A DNA stretch of 64,000 nucleotides from Chitinophaga pinensis. GTDB taxonomy: Bacteria; Bacteroidota; Bacteroidia; Chitinophagales; Chitinophagaceae. Each line of letters opens with the position of its first letter. Positions within the stretch are counted from its first letter, which is position 1. Positions 34,374 to 43,250 of this stretch are shown here, in pieces. The notes beneath the pieces were generated by a model. The model did not search any database. It was not told the origin of the DNA and worked only from the letters and a program-made list of their open reading frames with translations. The translations under genes and the position numbers were made by a program. The stretch covers positions 1-64,000 of the forward strand of contig NZ_VOHS01000028.1 in assembly GCF_007896845.1 (NCBI RefSeq), in the 5' to 3' direction.

Positions 34374-35423
34374 ATGACAAAGCAATCAATGAAGAACATA
34401 CTGGCAGCGGGTGCTGTAGCAGCTGCAAGTGTAGTGAATAATGCGGAAGCCCAGACGAAGGTGCTGGACCCGGCCAAAGACCCTGCGATAGAAACCCGTA
34501 CAAAAGCGTTCCTGAATGTATTGAACAGCGGAGGCGGCAAACCCATGGAACAGACAGCTGCCACTGATGCCCGTAAGGTGCTGGAAGGAGCACAATCTTC
34601 TGTGAAAGTCGATCTTTCCGGTATTGACGTAACAGAGAAGACGATTACAGAAGACGGACTAGCGATAAAACTCTTTATCGTACGTCCATCCGGTGTATCA
34701 GGCACCTTACCTGCATTTATGTTTTTCCATGGCGGTGGCTGGGTATTAGGAGATTTCCCGACACACCAGCGCTTCGTGAGAGATCTGGTTGTTTATTCCG
34801 GTGTTGCAGCCGTATTCGTAGAATACAGCCGTTCTCCCGAAGTAAAATATCCTGTAGCGCTTAATGAAGCTTATGCTGCTACCAAATGGGTGGCTGCACA
34901 CGGCGCTGAGGTGAACCTTGATGGCAAAAGGCTGGCCGTGGTTGGTAATAGTGCTGGTGGTAACCTGACCGCTGCAACCGCATTAATGGCAAAAAATAAG
35001 AAAGGCCCCGAGCTGAAATTTCAGTTGTTGTTCTGGCCGGTAACCGATGCCAACTTTGAAACCGGATCTTATAATCAATATGCCACTTCCCGCTTCCTGA
35101 CCAAAAACATGATGATCTGGTTCTGGGACAGCTACATCCCAAAATCCCAGCGTAAAGAGATCTATGCAGCGCCCCTGCAGGCCAGTCTGGAAGAGCTGAA
35201 AGGCCTGCCGCCAACGCTGGTACAGACCGCAGAAAATGACGTACTTCGTGATGAAGGAGAAGCATATGCCCGCAAGATGGACGAAGCAGGCGTACCTGTT
35301 ACACTTGTGCGAATTCAGGGCATGATACATGACTACGGGCTGCTGAATCCATTGGCTGATGTACCGGCGGTGCAATCAGCTTTAAGATATGCCGCAAATG
35401 AGCTGAAAAATGCCTTAAAATAG
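34374..35423 (+). CDS. Hormone-sensitive-lipase-type alpha/beta hydrolase, secreted
   Basis: 349 residues. The N-terminus (KNILAAGAVAAASVVNNAEA) looks like a signal peptide. The HSL-family oxyanion motif HGGGW is at about residue 118 (MFFHGGGWVLGDFPTH). The nucleophile Ser is in VVGNSAGGNLTAA (about 187; the usual GDSAG is GNSAG). Asp is in QTAENDVLRDEGE (about 286) and His in QGMIHDYGLLNP (about 318). It hydrolyses short-chain esters. It has its own sigma-70-type promoter and is followed by a perfect 38-bp hairpin. Confidence 0.88.
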   Translation: MTKQSMKNILAAGAVAAASVVNNAEAQTKVLDPAKDPAIETRTKAFLNVLNSGGGKPMEQTAATDARKVLEGAQSSVKVDLSGIDVTEKTITEDGLAIKLFIVRPSGVSGTLPAFMFFHGGGWVLGDFPTHQRFVRDLVVYSGVAAVFVEYSRSPEVKYPVALNEAYAATKWVAAHGAEVNLDGKRLAVVGNSAGGNLTAATALMAKNKKGPELKFQLLFWPVTDANFETGSYNQYATSRFLTKNMMIWFWDSYIPKSQRKEIYAAPLQASLEELKGLPPTLVQTAENDVLRDEGEAYARKMDEAGVPVTLVRIQGMIHDYGLLNPLADVPAVQSALRYAANELKNALK

Positions 35424-35443
35424 TAAGCAACAAGCTTTCTTCT

Positions 35444-35522
35444 ATAGTCATCCTATACTTAACCTACGCTAATGCTACGTTTTTAACGTAGCATTAGCGT
35501 AGGTTAAGTATAGGATGACTAT
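35444..35522. repeat. Perfect 38-bp inverted repeat with 11-bp internal periodicity
   Basis: Arms 35444-35481 and 35485-35522 are perfect reverse complements around a 3-base loop. Inside an arm, 11-base units recur imperfectly (cctatacttaa, cctacgctaat, then gctacg). No T tract follows, and the stem is far longer than a usual terminator. It is related in style to the 11-bp array at 16327-16419. Confidence 0.9.
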
Positions 35523-35660
35523 TATTAAACTATTCCCGTCTGTTGATCCTGATTGTCAGCTTCCCTTCGAATTATCCTACTTTTACCAGTATCTGTACAA
35601 TGATAACAGTGAAAATCTAGCTGAATTATAAGTAACTTTCTGCCCAATAATCATCCTTCC

Positions 35661-37067
35661 ATGACTAATATTACTGTTGAGTGGATGCGCTCCATTGAAA
35701 CGCTTACAGGCGTTCCCGATAACCAGCTCCAGTGGTTTATTGATAACTCAGAACGTAAAGAGTTACCGGCAGGCTCGTATGCTTTTAATGTAGGCGATGC
35801 GATGATCGGTACGCATGTACTCTTGTCAGGCAGGATTAAAATATGCCAGATGCAGAATAACGAACTGCGGGAACTGATGATCGCAGAACCCGGCCGCATA
35901 CTGGGCTACCTGCCATTTTCACGTGGTATGACCTCGTCCGTAGCAGGTGAGGCAATTGATGACGTAACGTTATATACCCTGCCCATGGACAAAATAGAAC
36001 CCATGATCAGGAATCATTTTGAACTGACACAGGCATTGGTACATATCATGACCAATCGTGTGCGTGATTATACTTCCTTCATCCGCCAGAGTGAGAAGAT
36101 GATGGCATTGGGTAAGCTTTCCGCCGGACTGGCACATGAGCTGAACAACCCTGCCGCAGCTGTTGTACGTGGTGCACATTCCATGAAGAAACACCTGCAG
36201 TTACAGCCGGAGTTCTTTAAAAAGATCATGGAAATACGCATGGACGAAGCGTCTATCAATCTGGTGAAAGAGAAAATGTTTGAGATCCTTTCACAACATA
36301 ATATCCACAAATCACAGCTGACGCTCGTACAACGTTCGCAACTGGAAGACGAACTGACCGACTGGCTGGACGATCTCGATGTGGAAAACAGTGCAGAACT
36401 GGCAGAAAATTTTGTAGAATTCGGCTTTACACTTCAACATCTCGATCAGTTCAGACAAAGACTGGTTGAAAAAGATGTATCTCCGATCTTCAACTGGATC
36501 AACAATAACCTGATCACTGAAAAGATCGTTTCTGACATTGAAGAAGCATCCAAACGCATCGCTGATCTTGTTGGATCCGTGAAGTCGTTTACCCATATGG
36601 ATCAGGGCTATGATAAACAACTGACTAATATTCACGATGGTATCCGTACCACCATCTCTATCCTCCAATATAAAATCCGTAAGGGTAATATTGAGCTGAT
36701 AGAAGAGTATGATACCAATCTCCCCCCGTTGCGTGCGCTTATCGGAGAACTGAATCAGGTGTGGACAAACATCATCGACAATGCACTCGATGCAATGGAA
36801 GTGAATAAAAAGGGGAAATTAGTTATCAGGACGGAACGGGATAAGGATTGCCTGAAAGTCATCATCACAGATGACGGTCCGGGTATTCCGGAGCATGTCC
36901 TTGAACGTGTTTTTGATCCCTTCTTTACAACAAAAGAACCGGGAAAAGGTACAGGTCTGGGACTGGACATTGTGTCACAGATCGTACGGCAGCACAAAGG
37001 ATATCTGAAGGCAGAATCAAAGCCGGGAGAAACGAAGTTTATCGTGTCGCTGCCCATTCTCGGATAA
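35661..37067 (+). CDS. Histidine kinase with N-terminal cyclic-nucleotide-binding domain
   Basis: 468 residues, soluble. A cNMP-type domain is at about 25-130 (ELPAGSYAFNVGDAMIGTHV, LLSGRIKICQ). A dimerisation helix carries the phospho-His in GKLSAGLAHELNNPAAAVVR (about 160). A long helical insert of about 120 residues follows, then HATPase with NIIDNALDAM (N box), ITDDGPGIPEHV (G1) and GKGTGLGLDIVSQIV (G2). The domain order fits kinases that sit beside thioredoxin-reductase-fused receivers, and the next gene, 77 bases on, is exactly that. A -7-like TAACTTTC precedes it at about 35632. Confidence 0.9.
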   Translation: MTNITVEWMRSIETLTGVPDNQLQWFIDNSERKELPAGSYAFNVGDAMIGTHVLLSGRIKICQMQNNELRELMIAEPGRILGYLPFSRGMTSSVAGEAIDDVTLYTLPMDKIEPMIRNHFELTQALVHIMTNRVRDYTSFIRQSEKMMALGKLSAGLAHELNNPAAAVVRGAHSMKKHLQLQPEFFKKIMEIRMDEASINLVKEKMFEILSQHNIHKSQLTLVQRSQLEDELTDWLDDLDVENSAELAENFVEFGFTLQHLDQFRQRLVEKDVSPIFNWINNNLITEKIVSDIEEASKRIADLVGSVKSFTHMDQGYDKQLTNIHDGIRTTISILQYKIRKGNIELIEEYDTNLPPLRALIGELNQVWTNIIDNALDAMEVNKKGKLVIRTERDKDCLKVIITDDGPGIPEHVLERVFDPFFTTKEPGKGTGLGLDIVSQIVRQHKGYLKAESKPGETKFIVSLPILG

Positions 37068-37144
37068 GTTAACTTTGGATTGACTTATGCTACTTTATAT
37101 TGAGCGTACAGTATCGTAACGCCACGAAGATTAATAGTATTAAT

Positions 37145-38815
37145 ATGAATCAGAACTTACCATATATTCTCTGTATTGACGATGATCCGCAGGTATTACG
37201 TGCACTTGTGAGAGACCTTAAAAGTCAGTATCGTGAGCAATACAGGATCATCAGCACAACCGTTATCAGTGAAGCACTGGAATCTTTACTGGAACTCAGA
37301 AATAAAGGAGAAACCGTGGCAATGTTCATTTCAGACCAGAGGATGCCTGAAATGGAAGGGGTTGACTTTCTCGAAAGAGCCATGGAGTATTATCCGGATG
37401 CACGTCGCGTGTTGCTGACCGCCTATTCTGATACAGATGCTGCGATCAAAGCCATCAACTCCGTACAGCTGGATTATTATCTGGTGAAACCATGGAGCCC
37501 GCCGGAAGAGCGCTTATATCCGGTACTGGATGATCTGCTGGGCAACTGGCAGAGTGTATACAAACCTGACTTCAGAGGGATCAAAGTGGTAGGTTATCAG
37601 TTCTCACCGAAATCGCACTCTGTGAAAGATTTCCTTGCAGGCAACCTGATTCCTTACCAATGGCTGGATGTACAGAATTCGGAGGAAGCAGGCAAATTAA
37701 TGAACCTGAATAACCTCAGTCAGAAAGATGTACCACTGGTTTTCTTTGAAGATGGTACTTATCTCTCCAATCCATCGATTATCGACATTGCACATAAGGT
37801 GGGACTGAATCCACAGGTGAAACTGGACGTATATGACGTGGTAATCATCGGCGCCGGTCCTGCGGGATTAGCAGCAGGTGTATATGGCGCTTCCGAAGGG
37901 TTGAAGACATTGCTGATAGAAAGGCGTGCTCCCGGCGGACAGGCAGGTACCAGTTCCCGTATTGAGAACTACCTCGGCTTCCCGAGTGGACTCAGCGGCG
38001 CTGAACTTACCAGACGTGCTATTGCACAGGCCACCCGACTAGGCACAGAGTTTATTACGCCACAGTCTGTAAAAGATATCAAACAGAAAGACGGTTATAA
38101 GAAAGTGATGCTGGAGGATGGTACTGAGATTAACACCCGCGCGGTGATCATTACTACAGGCGTGGATTACCGTCAACTGGAAACAAAAGGGGTACCCGAT
38201 TTCACCGGCGCAGGCGTCTATTATGGCGCAGCTATGACGGAGGCTTCTGCCTGTACCGGAATGGAAGTATATATTGTAGGCGGCGGTAACTCAGCCGGAC
38301 AAGCCGCGATGTACCTTTCCAAATTTGCCAAAAATGTACATATTATCATCCGCCGGGAAGATCTGAGCAGCACGATGTCAGCTTATCTGATAGAGCAGAT
38401 CTCCGGCGTGCCGAATATCACCCTCCATCCCAAAACGGAAATTGCCGAAGCCAAAGGCAGTGACCGCCTCGGCCAGCTGATCCTTTGTAATATTGATACC
38501 AAAGAGCAACAGGAAGTACATGCGGATGCACTGTATATCTTCATCGGTGCCAAACCATTTACTGACTGGATCGCATTGGATATTATCAAAGATGAAAAAG
38601 GCTTTATCAAAACAGGCGGCGACCTGCATAACTGCGAAGCTTTCAAACGTATCTGGAAACAGGATCGCGATCCTTATCTGCTGGAAACCAGCTGTCCCGG
38701 CATTTTTGCAGCAGGAGATGTGCGTGCACAGGCCATGAACAGAGTGGCGGCAGCAGTTGGGGAAGGATCGATGGCGATCAGCTTTGTGCATAAATACCTG
38801 TCAGAAGTTAAGTAG
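37145..38815 (+). CDS. Response regulator fused to thioredoxin-reductase-like flavoprotein
   Basis: About 556 residues in three parts. The receiver is at 1-125 (CIDDDPQ acidic pocket, Asp in MFISDQRMPEMEG, Lys in LVKPWSPPEE). A thioredoxin/glutaredoxin-like linker without CxxC is at about 150-225. A TrxR-like domain with FAD fold is at about 235 (YDVVIIGAGPAGLAAGVYGA), with GGQAGTSSRIENYLGFPSG, a second NAD(P) fold (EVYIVGGGNSAGQAAMYLSK) and a C-terminal FAD motif (PGIFAAGDVRAQAMNRVAAA). The usual redox CxxC before the NADP fold is replaced by ACTGM, so it is not a classical disulfide reductase. It is the partner of the upstream cNMP kinase. Confidence 0.9.
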   Translation: MNQNLPYILCIDDDPQVLRALVRDLKSQYREQYRIISTTVISEALESLLELRNKGETVAMFISDQRMPEMEGVDFLERAMEYYPDARRVLLTAYSDTDAAIKAINSVQLDYYLVKPWSPPEERLYPVLDDLLGNWQSVYKPDFRGIKVVGYQFSPKSHSVKDFLAGNLIPYQWLDVQNSEEAGKLMNLNNLSQKDVPLVFFEDGTYLSNPSIIDIAHKVGLNPQVKLDVYDVVIIGAGPAGLAAGVYGASEGLKTLLIERRAPGGQAGTSSRIENYLGFPSGLSGAELTRRAIAQATRLGTEFITPQSVKDIKQKDGYKKVMLEDGTEINTRAVIITTGVDYRQLETKGVPDFTGAGVYYGAAMTEASACTGMEVYIVGGGNSAGQAAMYLSKFAKNVHIIIRREDLSSTMSAYLIEQISGVPNITLHPKTEIAEAKGSDRLGQLILCNIDTKEQQEVHADALYIFIGAKPFTDWIALDIIKDEKGFIKTGGDLHNCEAFKRIWKQDRDPYLLETSCPGIFAAGDVRAQAMNRVAAAVGEGSMAISFVHKYLSEVK

Positions 38816-38861
38816 CTTCTTAGGTATTTATACGACATTTGCTTCCCTGTTTTAATTGACT

Positions 38862-40736
38862 ATGAAGGTTTGTATCGCTGAAAAACCAAGTGTAGCCAGA
38901 GACATTGCCGAAGTCATTGGCGCTAAAGAACGTAAGGATGGATATTACGAAGGCAACGGGTACCAGGTGACCTGGACCTTCGGGCATTTCTGTACGCTGA
39001 AAGAGCCGCATGACTATACGGAACAATGGAAGTTCTGGCGGCTGGAAGATCTACCCATGATCCCCAGCAGTTTCGGTATCAAACTCATAGACAACTCGGG
39101 CGTTCAGAAGCAGTTCAAGATCATCGAACAACTGGTACAACATAGTGAAGAAGTGATCAACTGTGGGGATGCCGGGCAGGAAGGGGAGCTTATCCAGCGA
39201 TGGGTACTGCTCAAAGCACAGTGCACAGCACCCGTAAAAAGGCTGTGGATCTCCTCCCTGACAGAACAGGCGATCCGCGAAGGATTCCAGAAACTTAAAG
39301 ACGCAGACCAATATAATAATCTGTACGCAGCAGGAAGTGCCAGAGCCATTGGCGACTGGTTACTGGGTATGAATGCCACCCGGCTGTTTACCAAGAAATT
39401 TGCTATGGGAAAGACTGTACTCTCCATCGGGAGGGTACAGACTCCTACCCTGGCGATGATCGTCGCCCGACAGAAAGAGATCAACGCCTTCGTGTCCGAA
39501 GAATACTGGGAGTTGAAAACAGTATACCGGGAAGTGGAATTTACCGCTACGATTGACCGTATCAAAGTACTGGACCGGGCAGAAAAAGGACTGGCCTATC
39601 TGAAAGAGCATCCCTTTGAAGTAACCTCCTTTGAGAAAAAAGAAGGGAAAGAGGGCAATCCCAAGCTGTTTGACCTCACGGCCTTACAGGTGGAAGCGAA
39701 TAAGAAATACGCTTATTCGGCAGACGATACCCTGAAATACATTCAAAACCTGTATGAAAAGAAGCTGGTGACCTACCCAAGGGTGGATACCACTTACCTC
39801 TCTGAAGATCTGCATCCGAAAATTGCGGGTATTATGCAGGACCTGACGCCTTATGCCGCATTAACAGCGCCCATACTGGCTAATCCGATTCCAAAACTTA
39901 AGACTGTTTTTGATGATAAAAAGGTGACAGATCACCATGCTATCATTCCTACCGGTATCTATCCATCCAACCTTGGCATGGAAGAAAAGCGTATTTATGA
40001 CCTCGTAGCCAGACGCTTCATTGCGGCTTTCTATCCGGAGTGTAAAATCTCCAATACGACGATACTTGGTAAGGTAGGTCAGGTAGAATTTAAGGTAACC
40101 GGTAAACAGATACTGGAACCGGGCTGGAAGGAGGTGTATGCCAATGATGTAGCACCTAAAAAAGAAGGTGAAGAAGAAGAGAAAATCCTGCCGGTATTTG
40201 AGGTAGGTGAAAGCGGCCCGCATACTCCAAGAATCCATCAGGGGAAGACAACCCCACCCAAAGCATTTACAGAAGCCACCTTACTGCGTGCCATGGAAAC
40301 AGCCGGTAAGCAGGTGGATGATGAGGAAATGCGCGAGTTACTGAAAGATAACGGTATCGGACGTCCGTCTACCCGTGCGAATATCATTGAAACACTCTTT
40401 CGCCGCAAGTATATTGAGAAGCGTAAGAAGAATATTTTCGCTACACAAACAGGCATCGATCTCATTGATACTATTCAGACAGAGCTGCTGAAAAGCCCCG
40501 AGCTGACAGGTATCTGGGAAGGTAAACTGCGTCAGATAGAGAAGGGAGAATATGCCATGGAGACCTTCAAACAGGAGCTGATCCAGATGGTAATAGACCT
40601 GACGATTGAAGTAAAGACCTCTAACTATAAGGTGATCACCGTAAGGCCGGATCAACCGGAAGAAAAAGAAAAAGACAAAGAAGAGAAACCCAAAAAAGAG
40701 GCTAAACCCAAGAGCCGAAAAAAGCGGTTGTCATAG
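38862..40736 (+). CDS. topB: DNA topoisomerase III (type IA), zinc-finger tail in the -1 frame
   Basis: The zero-frame product has 624 residues: Toprim domain at 1-150 (KVCIAEKPSVARDIAEVIGA, DAGQEGELIQRW), type IA central region with GRVQTPTLAMIV, catalytic Tyr in VTYPRVDTTYLSEDL and ITPTGI-like HHAIIPTGIYPSN, then a Lys/Glu-rich linker. It ends at TAG 40734-40736 just after SRKKRLS. The -1 frame continues to 40999 with a zinc-ribbon tail. ATG 38862 is chosen over TTG 38856. It relaxes negatively supercoiled or catenated DNA. Whether the tail is reached by recoding or by a missing base is discussed separately. Confidence 0.9.
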   Translation: MKVCIAEKPSVARDIAEVIGAKERKDGYYEGNGYQVTWTFGHFCTLKEPHDYTEQWKFWRLEDLPMIPSSFGIKLIDNSGVQKQFKIIEQLVQHSEEVINCGDAGQEGELIQRWVLLKAQCTAPVKRLWISSLTEQAIREGFQKLKDADQYNNLYAAGSARAIGDWLLGMNATRLFTKKFAMGKTVLSIGRVQTPTLAMIVARQKEINAFVSEEYWELKTVYREVEFTATIDRIKVLDRAEKGLAYLKEHPFEVTSFEKKEGKEGNPKLFDLTALQVEANKKYAYSADDTLKYIQNLYEKKLVTYPRVDTTYLSEDLHPKIAGIMQDLTPYAALTAPILANPIPKLKTVFDDKKVTDHHAIIPTGIYPSNLGMEEKRIYDLVARRFIAAFYPECKISNTTILGKVGQVEFKVTGKQILEPGWKEVYANDVAPKKEGEEEEKILPVFEVGESGPHTPRIHQGKTTPPKAFTEATLLRAMETAGKQVDDEEMRELLKDNGIGRPSTRANIIETLFRRKYIEKRKKNIFATQTGIDLIDTIQTELLKSPELTGIWEGKLRQIEKGEYAMETFKQELIQMVIDLTIEVKTSNYKVITVRPDQPEEKEKDKEEKPKKEAKPKSRKKRLS

Positions 40737-40999
40737 CGGAACAGCAATGTCCGAAATGCAAGGCGCATCCATTAAAGAAAGGAAATACCGCTTATGGATG
40801 TGCGAACTTCCATGTATGTGGCTTCAAAGTGCCATTTGAAGTCTTTGGTAAGAAACTCACTGATAAACAGATTGCTGATCTGCTGGCTAAAGGAAAGACC
40901 GGTAAGATCAAAGGCTGGAAACTACCGGGTGCTGCAGGTGATACAGAAGGTAAACTGATCCTGAATAAAGGATTTGAACTGGAAGTAGAGAAGGCCTGA
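40718..40999 (+). other. -1 frame zinc-ribbon extension of topoisomerase III
   Basis: From the heptamer A AAA AAG at 40718-40724 (in the exact zero-frame phase needed for a -1 slip) the -1 frame reads AVVIAEQQCPKCKAHPLKKG, YGCANFHVCGFKVPFEVFGK and continues to TGA 40997-40999. The CPKC and CANFHVCGF pairs form the topoisomerase C-terminal zinc finger. The stop is adjacent to the convergent thiolase stop. Confidence 0.8.
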
Positions 41000-42280
41000 T
41001 CATTTTTCCATGATGAGGGTAACGCCTTGTCCGCCGGCAGCGCAGACAGACACCAATCCCCTGCCTGATCCTTTTTCATGCAACAGCTTCGCCATCGTGG
41101 CGATAACACGTGCACCGGTAGCCGCGAATGGATGTCCTGCCGCAAGGCTACTCCCATGTACATTCAATTTACTACGGTCAATACTCCCTAATGCTTTGTC
41201 ATACCCGAACTGTTTCATCAGGTCGGGCTGTTCCCATATTTTCAACAATGCCAGTACCTGTGCGGCGAAAGCTTCATGAATCTCGTAGTAGTCGAAATCC
41301 TGCAAGGTGAGTCCTGCCTGTTCCAGCATTTTTACTGATGCGTGTACAGGCGCCAGCAGCAGATTATGCGGACTTTGGAGGTAGTCTATAGCGGATGTTG
41401 CTGCGAAGGTAATATAGGCCAGTACCGGTAATCCCTGTTGTCTCGCCCAATCTTCGCTGGCCAGCAATATACAGGAAGCTCCATCCGTTAACGGGGAGGA
41501 ATTACCGGCAGTCAGAGAACCATTCGTTTTATCGAATGCGGGTTTGAGTCTGGCGAGTTTTTCCAGACTGGTATCTCTTCTGAGGATATTATCCCGGTCC
41601 AGTCCTGCGAAAGGCGTCAGCATATCGTTAAAGAAGCCGCTGTCATAGGCGGCGGCCATCTTCTGATGGCTTTCCAGTGAATAGCGGTCCTGCTCTTCGC
41701 GAGAGATCTGGTAGTATTTAGCGGTGATCTCTGTATGGCCACCCATGGACAAACCAGTGCGGGGCTCCATATTCATTGGCGCTACCGGTTTCAGATCTTT
41801 CCACCTGATCCGGGCAAATGCCTGAATACGCTGCCGGAGTGTCTGGGCTCTACGTACAGCCAACAGACTTGTACGTAATCCCTCACTGAAGACGAGTGGT
41901 ACATCACTGGCGGAATCTACACCACCGGCTATACCCACTTCTATCTGACCGAGGGCAATCTTATGGGCGATATAAAGGGAAGCGGCAATACCCGTATTAC
42001 AGGCTTGCTGTATATCACAGGCAGCAGTAGCGTGATCGAGCGCGGAACCTAAGACGCATTCCCGCATCAGATTGATTTCCCGGCTATGTTTGATGACGGC
42101 GCCACCGGCGACTTCACCTAAAAGCATACCACTCAGGTGATAACGATCTATCAGACCGTTTAAAGCGGCTGTCATCATAGCCTGATTCCCTTTATCGGCA
42201 TAAAAAGTATACTGCCTTGCGAAAGGGATACGGTTGTAACCGACAACGGCTACTCTGCGGGATTTCAGATCGGAAAGCAT
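41000..42280 (-). CDS. Acetyl-CoA C-acyltransferase (thiolase, FadI-like)
   Basis: 426 residues of the thiolase fold. The active-site Cys is in CDIQQACNTGIAASLYIAHK (about residue 94). DYYEIHEAFAAQVLAL carries the HEAFA motif typical of trifunctional-enzyme beta subunits (FadI). NVHGSSLAAGHPFAATGAR has the catalytic His. VCAAGGQGVTLIM has the second Cys near the C-terminus. It carries out the last step of fatty acid beta-oxidation, thiolytic cleavage of 3-ketoacyl-CoA, or the reverse. No FadJ partner is adjacent. The gene ends exactly where the topoisomerase -1 frame ends. Confidence 0.9.
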   Translation of the reverse strand: MLSDLKSRRVAVVGYNRIPFARQYTFYADKGNQAMMTAALNGLIDRYHLSGMLLGEVAGGAVIKHSREINLMRECVLGSALDHATAACDIQQACNTGIAASLYIAHKIALGQIEVGIAGGVDSASDVPLVFSEGLRTSLLAVRRAQTLRQRIQAFARIRWKDLKPVAPMNMEPRTGLSMGGHTEITAKYYQISREEQDRYSLESHQKMAAAYDSGFFNDMLTPFAGLDRDNILRRDTSLEKLARLKPAFDKTNGSLTAGNSSPLTDGASCILLASEDWARQQGLPVLAYITFAATSAIDYLQSPHNLLLAPVHASVKMLEQAGLTLQDFDYYEIHEAFAAQVLALLKIWEQPDLMKQFGYDKALGSIDRSKLNVHGSSLAAGHPFAATGARVIATMAKLLHEKGSGRGLVSVCAAGGQGVTLIMEK

Positions 42281-42344
42281 ATACTAAATATACGATTATC
42301 GTACCCAACTATTCCCTAAATTACATACTCAATTTTTACCCTAT

Positions 42345-43250
42345 ATGACAAAAAGTTTTAAGGCCCGCATCTGGGGACTGGTGCGTTGGGCGACCCTGAT
42401 TTTCGCTGTACTGTTTATTTTCAGATTCATTTACGGCTATGTAGCCACTGATACCCGGCAAACCAACGACTATAGTGTTGACTTTTTTGAGAATATCAGC
42501 AATCTGAGGAAGAACTATGCGTCTGAAAAGGTGCAGTATAAGAGCAAAAGCGCCATGTCTCAGCCAGACATGTCAGCACCTGCTGCTGCCACCCCTAGTC
42601 AGAAGTATGAAAAGACGGCTTCTATCCGTACAAAGTCTTCCCATTTTGAAGATGACGCCAGACAACTCTCTCAGCAAACCGAGTCTTTCAAAGCGATTGT
42701 ACAATATGAACAGGCTTTGGGACTAAAAGGAGGCCGCGAATTACACCTGATGATTGGTGTTAATCCGGAGGTATTTGACTCATTCTATCTGGCGATCCAG
42801 AAGATCGGTGTGATCAGATCTACCGAGATCACCAAGGTGGATAAAACCAATGAATACCGTCAGCTGAATGCACAAAAAGCATCCCTGCTTAAAACACTGG
42901 AATCACTGAACGAATTAAAATCAAAACCGGGCCCTATCACAGATCTGGTGGCATTACATGACAAAATTCTGGAGACAGAAGGTAAGTTGCAGGACCTTGG
43001 TATTGAGCTGGGAAATTTTGATACTGAAAATGAATTCTGTACGGTGCGTGTGTCTTTATATGAAGGTGCAACAGAAAAGAAACCGATCAGTTTTATACAC
43101 AGGGTACGGGTAGCATTGGAATGGACGATACATTACTTTACGTATCTGGTATTTGCTGCTGTAGGCGTACTGTGTGGCGCGTTTGTACTGTTAGTGATCA
43201 TTGACAAACTGAAGCTGATTAATAAGATTGCGAAAAAACTGGGAGAATGA
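42345..43250 (+). CDS. DUF4349 family membrane protein
   Basis: 301 residues. One transmembrane segment is at about 12-32. A large extracytoplasmic domain carries the DUF4349 pattern: KTASIRTKSSHFEDDARQLS, then a helical coiled-coil hairpin (EYRQLNAQKASLLKTLESLN) and TVRVSLYE. A C-terminal transmembrane helix is at about 262-285 before a short basic tail. It probably sits in the inner membrane with a periplasmic domain. The stop overlaps the next start by ATGA, so it is translationally coupled to the WG-repeat protein gene. The function is unknown. Confidence 0.85.
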   Translation: MTKSFKARIWGLVRWATLIFAVLFIFRFIYGYVATDTRQTNDYSVDFFENISNLRKNYASEKVQYKSKSAMSQPDMSAPAAATPSQKYEKTASIRTKSSHFEDDARQLSQQTESFKAIVQYEQALGLKGGRELHLMIGVNPEVFDSFYLAIQKIGVIRSTEITKVDKTNEYRQLNAQKASLLKTLESLNELKSKPGPITDLVALHDKILETEGKLQDLGIELGNFDTENEFCTVRVSLYEGATEKKPISFIHRVRVALEWTIHYFTYLVFAAVGVLCGAFVLLVIIDKLKLINKIAKKLGE

